NCBI GenBank assembly: GCA_028015205.1
Contig: CM051508.1
Coordinates: 13,906,001-13,970,000 of the forward strand
Reading direction: 5' to 3'
Source of the DNA: Mytilisepta virgata
Taxonomy: Eukaryota > Mollusca > Bivalvia > Mytilida > Mytilidae
Length of the DNA stretch: 64,000 nt
Positions 58,146-64,000 of this stretch are shown piece by piece. The number at the start of each line of letters is the position of its first letter. Positions within the stretch are counted from its first letter, which is position 1. Under the pieces are notes generated by a model that saw only the letters and a list, made by a program, of their open reading frames with translations, did no database searches and had not been told where the DNA came from. A program made the position numbers and the translations under genes.

Positions 58146-58557
58146 TTAAGGGTGTTTTAGGGGTCATCCATAATTGTCAACATTTTTCACGAGTTTACAA
58201 AACGCCAGATTTTTAGCGTACGCTTTTAAAAATAGAATAAACATGCTGGTGATATTTATAGAATTCTTGATGCTGACAGAGTTCTGAACAGCATATAAGA
58301 TGACAAAAAGCAAAACAAACGGGAAATCATTGAGCAGGTCAACATATTCCTCATGCTCCGGACTTGGTATACATGCATTTTCAGGGATGTAACGATGTCT
58401 GTAGATCCTTTTTCTGAGTAATGAATGATACCTGTTCATAGCAACAATAATAAAAAACAACATGTTGATGTACACATTTTGAGGGAGGTTGGGGGTTTCA
58501 AAAGATTGATCTTTTTAAACTTGTGAAAAATGTTGTCAATTATGGAATTCCCCTTAA
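58146..58557. mobile_element. TTAA-bounded inverted-repeat element, family T3, with internal ORF
   Basis: Left inner arm 58168-58197 (tccataattgtcaacatttt...) and right arm 58517-58546 (...aaaatgttgtcaattatgga) pair over about 30 bp with two mismatches. The arms extend through ggggt/cccc to ttaa at 58146-58149 and 58554-58557. Total length is 412 bp. Confidence 0.8.
58164..58475 (-). CDS. ORF of 103 codons inside the T3 element, function unknown
   Basis: The frame has balanced composition (RYHSLLRKRIYRHRYIP, SPEHEEYVDLLNDFPFVLLF) and also stays open for about 12 codons upstream of the ATG. It ends inside the left arm. Residues about 50-63 are hydrophobic and could span a membrane. No domain was recognised; it is too short for a transposase and may be a deletion remnant of one. 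Confidence 0.3.
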   Translation of the reverse strand: MYINMLFFIIVAMNRYHSLLRKRIYRHRYIPENACIPSPEHEEYVDLLNDFPFVLLFVILYAVQNSVSIKNSINITSMFILFLKAYAKNLAFCKLVKNVDNYG

Positions 58558-58809
58558 ATAGCCAGATGGAAATATACGGAGGAGGGTTTGTTATTCATAA
58601 ATACAAGGTATCCCGCCCCCTTACCATTGCTCAGTTTCTGTACCAATTTTAGTCAGACTATCCTGTAGAACTTCATGCTATTTTTGTCTGAGGGTATGGA
58701 GATAAGATGACGTAATTTGATTGTTTTTGTGTTATTGACATTTCCTGTTATCAATTTTGATATTTATACAACTCTTCACCGTTCTTCTTTACTGTTCTTC
58801 CCGATGAGA

Positions 58810-59005
58810 AAGGAGTATCTCCCTCGTGCATAACTCTGTCCTTAGATGGTTTTGGCTTCACATCTTTTATTCATTTTGGTATTTTTGAATTTCCTCTTCA
58901 ACCTTTTTGATTGTTGTTTTGGTTTTCAAGTTTTAGGCCTTTAGCACAACTGATGAGTCGTAAATATACGAAATATGCCCATCTTGTGCATCAAAATCGG
59001 TATCA
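58810..59005 (+). repeat. Dispersed repeat D1, reference copy
   Basis: Full-length unit of about 195 bp: aaggagtatctccct, ttagatggttttggctt, cattttggtatttttgaatt, ttgattgttgttttggtttt, taggcctttagcacaactga, tgagtcgtaaat, gaaatatgcccatcttgtgc, atcaaaatcggtatca. At least ten further full or partial copies occur in the window, in both orientations. It has no inverted ends, A/B boxes or coding frame shared by all copies. Confidence 0.92.
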
Positions 59006-59068
59006 AGTAAAGTCAAGAAATACCAAAGGGATATTCAAAAGAGAGAAAAATCGAAAAGAAGACATGTA

Positions 59069-59535
59069 CTGATACGCAGCGCAATAATCACTTGTTTGAA
59101 CAAAGCTGTATAGTACCTTTTATGTAGAATAGTCATTAATATGGTTTGAAAAGACTGATCCTTCTTAATTCGATCAAAATTTTAAAATGTTATAGTAAAA
59201 AAGTTGACACAATTAATTTAAGAATAAATTTACTGACCCACAAACTAATATTACACATCGATATAAACCACTATTTTACTCATTATTCTAATTATTTCTT
59301 AAATAAAGTCAAGAAATACCAAAGGGATATTCGAAGGAGAGAAAAATCGTAACAACTGACAAACTCCGGAGAAAAACGAAGAAAAGACCAAAACAATACA
59401 TGCACTACAATTGAAAAACTAAAAACATATGAACAACATGGACCCCACAAAAAAACGGGGGTACACTCAGGTGCTCTGGAAGAATAAGCAGTTTCTGCTT
59501 CCTGCAAGACAACCGCCACGCTGCACATGTCAAAT
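59069..59535 (-). mobile_element. Retroelement 3' end, duplicated copy 1
   Basis: About 467 bp nearly identical (a few percent difference by eye) to 61340-61812, same orientation. The minus-strand reading contains the conserved tail (cctgcaggaagcagaaactg, caccccggtttt-type blocks) seen also at 44700-44965. A shorter fragment of the same tail lies just upstream (59008-59055). Confidence 0.85.
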
Positions 59536-60185
59536 GATTTTATTCTGTAATCAACACATGTTATGGTAGAAGCAATTTGTAGACAACAATAACATCAGAT
59601 CTATTTCATTGCTTACTCATGTATCTTTCATAAGATTTGAAATATATTATTATATTATGCACATAACAATTACCCATGCAGTCTCAAATGAGACATTTAA
59701 GCATTTTGTTTATTTTTATTGACCAGAGAAAAAATTAAATTAAAACCATCAATCCAGCAAATTTTAATTTGTCTGGAAACAAGTAACGTATCAATTATGC
59801 AGTTTTAATGGGCATATAATGTAAACACTGACAAAGAGCTATTCTTTGCAGGAATTTCATTTCCCCAGTGTAAAAACAATTAAAAAGCATTACTTGTTCT
59901 GTACTTTTTCCTAGGATAGATCAAATGGTATATTTTTTCAATTATTTGTGTGATTCAACTTAATCACGCAGTTGTTTATATACATATATTATTCACACAA
60001 CCCTTATTTGTCTTTAACGGCAGTTTCTGGTCTTGTTTATTATTAATTAATATTTCTGATAGATATAATTATCATTGAGCCGATACGTCTACTGGTGGAC
60101 TCAAAGTCTCCGAGGGTATCCTCAGCCCAGTTGCTAGTATTTCGATACTAGTTCGAATTTGATACTTGAAATTTATTTAAAAATT

Positions 60186-60382
60186 AAGGAGTATTTCCCT
60201 TGTGCAAAGCTCTGTCCTTAGATGATTTCGGTTTAACAATTTTGGTCATTTCGGCATTTTAATTTTTTTTTCTTCAACGTTTGGGATTATTGCTTTAGGT
60301 TTCAAAGTTTTAGGCCTTGAGCACAGCTAATGAGTCGTAAATCGAGGAAATTAGCACATTTTGTGGATCAAAATTGGTATCA
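60186..60382 (+). repeat. Dispersed repeat D1, near full-length copy
   Basis: aaggagtatttcccttgtgc through ttaggccttgagcacagcta to caaaattggtatca, collinear with 58810-59005. Confidence 0.9.
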
Positions 60383-60399
60383 GAGAAATAATCAATTGA

Positions 60400-61251
60400 A
60401 AGCAGTCTTTATGGTCTATTTATAGACACAGTACATGTCTTCTTTTGGTAATTGAAAACATATAATATACTAGTAACATAGATAATAATTCCCCTCAAAG
60501 TGGATGGCTGCGTTAGTCGACACGGGTCTAATAAAGCATAGATAGATATTTAAACTGATTTATGAGTACAGCCCTTCCCATAATTCCTGGGCCAACGCTT
60601 ACACAAAAGCAGATAAACAATACCGATATTTCTAATACAAGTACAATGTAAATACTCTGTTGCCTAAAATGACAGACAGGATGACTAATTACAGTATATA
60701 CTGAGAATGCTCACAGTTAAATGAAAACTAGCTCAAACTACTGTCTCCGTCATAAAAAGATCGTTTCCTTCTCATCCAGAGTATCTATGGTACTCCGAAA
60801 AATTTATGGATCATAGATAAATCGAAGTACTGAATAGTAAGAAATTTTCTAGACAACTTTGGTTTTCATGTAAGAGATGAAACATTGAAAATGAAACCGT
60901 CCGAATGATTATTTCAATACTTTATCGACTGACCGAGAATCGCAAATTTAAAGTAATTTGCAAAAATCTAAATAAGTTCGGCATGAAAAGTTCCTACGTT
61001 ACAGTATTCTATTTTAAATAGACAAAAGTTGTTTGACGTCCAGGCAATTACATATATCTGGAGCAAGATTCGTCACAATAAAATTTCTTCAGGTAATGTC
61101 TTTTGTTAAAATTGACCATTATATTCACATATCTCATCGTCTAGACAACACAGATATTACAAAATAAGGATGTTTATAAAGTAATTATAAAGCTTTAGAT
61201 TCTTTACAGTTTGTCACACTTCAGACAAGTTCAGAAAATTCGGAACTACCC
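60400..61251. other. No gene seen
   Basis: AT-rich sequence between D1 and the next repeat copy, without supported frames. Confidence 0.4.
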
Positions 61252-61361
61252 AAAGAGCTATCCTAGTAGAAAAGTAAGGGTCCTAGATGGGAACCAAACA
61301 CCCATTAACCACTACATAAAGAAAAAAAAATAGCACTGAACTGATACGCAGCGCAATAATC
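61252..61361 (+). repeat. Dispersed repeat shared with 836-945
   Basis: acccaaagagctatcctagt, gaaaagtaaggg and gatgggaaccaaacacccat match the first-kilobase copy in order. It abuts the duplicated retroelement 3' end. Confidence 0.6.
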
Positions 61362-61812
61362 ACTTGTTTGAACAAAGCTATATAGTACCTTTTATGTAGA
61401 ATAGTCATTAATATGGATTGAAAAGACTGATCCTTCTTAATTCGATCAAAATTTTAAAATGTTATAGTAAAAAAGTTGACACAATTAATTTAAGAATAAA
61501 TTTACTGACCCACAAACTGATATTACACAAACTGATATAAACCGCCAGTTTACTCATTATTCTAATTATTTCTTAAATAAAGTCAAGAAATACCAAAGGG
61601 ATATTCGAAGGAGAGAAAAATCGTAACAACTGACAAACTCCGGAGAACAACGAAGACAAGACCAAAATAATACATGCACTACAATTAAAAACTAAAAACA
61701 TATGAACAACATGGACCCCACCCAAAAAACCGGGGGTAGACTCAGGTGCTCCGGAAGAGTAAGCAGTCTCTGCTTCCTGCAGGACACACGCCATGCTGTC
61801 CATGTCAAATCC
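61340..61812 (-). mobile_element. Retroelement 3' end, duplicated copy 2
   Basis: Matches 59069-59535 over its length; here the match continues into the reverse-transcriptase tail at 61833-62081, so this is the fuller copy. The small differences (for example an extra cacaaactgat near 61530) suggest recent divergence. Confidence 0.88.
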
Positions 61813-61832
61813 GATATGAGGAAGGGATAATA

Positions 61833-62081
61833 TCAAAGGAACAGGTCCATTTTCATTTGGGAAACGGTTTTTTCATACCTGTCAACCAAGTCACGATGAC
61901 GCCCATAAAACTTTAATAAGGATGACTTCAGCTTAGGAGCAACGTACCCCTGTCTGAGCAACTTTTCAGTCAGAAGCCGGGCTCTGTCCAGGAAGTCAAT
62001 GTATATGTCACAAGCTCTGGAATAACGTATGAGTTGTGAAATATATACTCCATACGCCGGCGATTCTGGAATATTGACTTG
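61833..62081 (-). pseudogene. C-terminal tail of a retroelement reverse transcriptase
   Basis: An uninterrupted 82-codon frame ending in TGA, opened by a TAA. It reads SPAYGVYISQLIRYSRACDI, YIDFLDRARLLTEKLLRQGY, KLKSSLLKFYGRHRDLVDRY and SQMKMDLFL. The YGVYISQLIRY-RAC ... LT-KLL-QGY ... KFYGR pattern is the C-terminal end of reverse-transcriptase ORFs that are abundant in bivalve and cnidarian genomes, probably of a non-LTR type (recognition from memory; class not certain). The catalytic domain is absent, consistent with 5' truncation. Confidence 0.7.
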
Positions 62082-62089
62082 TTATAACT

Positions 62090-62865
62090 TTACCTACAAA
62101 AACTAATAAATACACGTATTAAGGACTATATCGCTAGCGTATTCATTTCATATGTGGCGTCAACTGGTAGAAATATATTAAATTTATCGGCGTATAAACT
62201 CGACCAAGTCACTCACAAATTTAACATAAAGTCATTCGGACGTTATTCAGTTTGTGAGTGAACTGGTCTCCTTTATACACCGATAAATTGCTTCAAAACA
62301 TCTTTTAGCATTATTATAAAGAAGACCGAATTTAGGTACAGGCAGCCATACAACATGCTAATGTAAATTGACATCAGCGCAAAAATATTACTCTTACAAC
62401 AAGCAATTAAGAATTCGGTGACCGGATTTAATGAACCAAGGAAATTATATCTTCTTCAGTTGAATGTTTCATCTGTCAGAAGTCGAATAAGTGAATATTG
62501 CGTTACAGTTTCTGAAATGAGTACACGAGGACTCTCCTTTGAATTAGAAAATAAGAATTCCAGAGTCATCACTTAGCTTTTCTTACCGGAAATGTTTCTA
62601 ATCACCTTGTTTATACCAGTTCAAGGTGGAGCAATGCTATCAACATCTTAAAATCAACTTATTTCTGAATCAACAACAATCGTATTATTTAAAGGTAAAG
62701 CAGTAGTAGTTCAATGCTTCAATGCCCCCCCCCCCCCCTCCCCCACTTCCCAGAAAGAAAGCCCTTTAACCTTTAAAGGAATGAGTAATGTTATACTAGT
62801 AAAAATTACATTATGGGCCGGTAGATTTTACTTTGCAATTGGTATCAATTGTCCAGTATGAAACG
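62090..62865. other. No gene seen; poly(C) run at 62727
   Basis: AT-rich, no supported frame. A small inverted pair (tttatcggcgtataaa near 62183 and tttatacaccgataaat near 62272) is visible. Confidence 0.4.
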
Positions 62866-62869
62866 TGAA

Positions 62870-63030
62870 ATATCAAGATTTCTTTCCGGTGTAATTATGA
62901 TGACAAAAGTAATATATTCCATTTTGATAGTTTGTTTACATTTTTTATATGATGACAAATGTGAGTATTTCACTTTGATAGGTATATATGATATGTAAGT
63001 AATGTATTCCACTTTGTATGGTACATTGGA
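62870..63030 (+). repeat. Minisatellite, about 36-bp units (part 1)
   Basis: Units of the form tattccactttgataggt plus atatatgatgacaaaagtaa, about four diverged copies. The same unit appears again at 63565-63665. Confidence 0.75.
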
Positions 63031-63044
63031 CAAGTACATATAGT

Positions 63045-63180
63045 AAAATAACAATCCATACTAATATTAGATATAGTAAATTTATACTATGATGTATGCG
63101 ACGCATTTCAAGGAGTTACCTCTCAGCAGAAACATTTGGAAGACCAAAAACTAAACTTATATTAAACAAGAAGTACTCAA
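63045..63180 (+). repeat. Repeat R63, copy A
   Basis: aataacaatccatactaata, aatttatactatgatgtatg and tttcaaggagttacctctca, then ccaaaaactaaacttatatt, are shared with 63408-63555 and, for the first part, with 11700-11769. Confidence 0.85.
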
Positions 63181-63407
63181 CCAAAAATACCGAAATAGGA
63201 AGCCAAATTTCAGCTAAGGTGATCTACCATGTGCAATACAAGGAATGAACCCTTAGTAATTCTATTATTTTTGAATTTTGCTAAATAATGGTAATTTCTG
63301 TAACAAATCAATGAATAATCATGTCAGACAAGTCTGACGACTGGGTTGGCGAATACCAATGGGGACCTAGGGTCCACCAGCAGAAGCATCATCCCAGGAG
63401 TTTCAAA

Positions 63408-63555
63408 TTAACAATCCAAAGATACTAATATTAGATGTAGTAAATTTATACTATGCTGTATATGACACATTTCAAGGAGTTACCTCTCATCAGCAGCATT
63501 AAAACCGAAACATTTGGAACACCAAAAACCAAACTTATATTAAACAAGAACAGAA
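63408..63555 (+). repeat. Repeat R63, copy B
   Basis: Direct repeat of copy A about 365 bp downstream, with an 11-bp longer middle (cagcattaaaa). It serves as the empty-site reference for the SINE at 11770. Confidence 0.85.
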
Positions 63556-63564
63556 ATGTAATAC

Positions 63565-63665
63565 ACTTCAATAGGTATTCAACTTTGATAGGCGTTTATG
63601 CTCACAAAAGCAATTCATTCCACTTTGACAGGTGTATAAGATGACACAAGTAGTGCATTCAATTC
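63565..63665 (+). repeat. Minisatellite, about 36-bp units (part 2)
   Basis: Three more units of the type at 62870-63030 (caactttgataggcg, cattccactttgacaggtgt), interrupted from them by the R63 copies. Confidence 0.7.
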
Positions 63666-64000
63666 TTGCTATCTTTTTTTACTCAAAATATGTCAATGTG
63701 ACATATCAGCAAAGGTTTGCACTATTCATGTAAATATACTGAAATTCACTGTATACAACCAAACCAAGACAATCTATAGCGTCAATTTAGATTAAAATTC
63801 TCACATATTACCAAAAACCTTCAGTAAATTATATTTGGGATAAGCTCGTCCAGGAGGTGTATTAACAAATCATAAGATTTGGTACTGGTAAAGTATTCCC
63901 GCAAATACACAACTTGTATTGAAACTGACACTGAAACAATGACAGTTTGTTTTCAAACATGTTTGTAGCAAGGATGGAAGTCCTGGTCTCTACAAACTTT

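Noticed and set aside
61573..61836. 87-codon minus-strand frame (and its partners at 59292-59528 and 44695-44961)
   Set aside because: These lie in the 3' extension of a retroelement after the reverse-transcriptase stop. The frames are retained in several copies but start and end differently, so I list the region as repeat rather than gene.

Overview
The window is AT-rich eukaryotic DNA, most likely nuclear DNA of a bivalve mollusc. The reasons are intron-containing genes with GT/AG junctions in matching phase, neuropeptide-type GPCRs, PAT/DIRS-type tyrosine-recombinase retrotransposons, tRNA-derived SINEs, TTAA-bounded inverted-repeat elements, and a retroelement reverse-transcriptase tail of a kind I associate with mussel-like genomes. 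The species assignment is inference. There is no operon organisation, rRNA or CRISPR array, and genes are sparse: repeats and mobile-element remnants make up most of what can be recognised.

Genes. Three host genes can be supported. (1) 10917-11480 (+) is a compact bZIP factor of the PAR/E4BP4-like class. (2) 13841-14800 (-) is an intact single-exon rhodopsin-family GPCR with a very short N-terminus and degenerate DRY and NPxxY motifs. (3) 50519-54464 (-) holds five exons of a CCAP/neuropeptide-S/vasopressin-superfamily receptor, covering TM2 to the C-terminus, with every splice phase agreeing. The exon carrying TM1 was not found. Weak ORFs at 5205-5438 (-), 32488-32820 (+) and 58164-58475 (-) are recorded with low confidence.

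Layout. 0-5 kb: AAT-rich simple sequence, a diverged duplication and a 26-bp minisatellite. 6.6-10.35 kb: decayed PAT/DIRS-like retrotransposon on the minus strand, then a nine-copy 27-bp minisatellite. 10.9-14.8 kb: bZIP gene, a SINE with a 13-bp target duplication, a TTAA element and the single-exon GPCR. 15.3-21.5 kb: a 1.2-kb TTAA/inverted-repeat element and a noncoding segment present three times. 22.47-27.19 kb: a second PAT/DIRS-like element on the plus strand, broken in its coding parts but with recognisable split direct repeats (A1 ... B1-A2-B2). 28.9-41.4 kb: seven long imperfect palindromes, mostly unrelated in arm sequence but alike in architecture, two preceded by an identical 17-nt TATA-like motif. 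42.9-49 kb: dispersed repeat D1, a SINE inserted in a D1 copy, a reverse-transcriptase tail and a nested element with a tandem-repeat core. 50.5-58 kb: the multi-exon receptor. 58.1-64 kb: a TTAA element with an ORF between its arms, a recent duplication of about 0.47 kb, further D1 copies and a 36-bp-type minisatellite interleaved with two copies of another repeat.

The genes do not form a pathway. The two receptors would be plasma-membrane peptide receptors and the bZIP a nuclear regulator. The item most worth following is the palindrome family.
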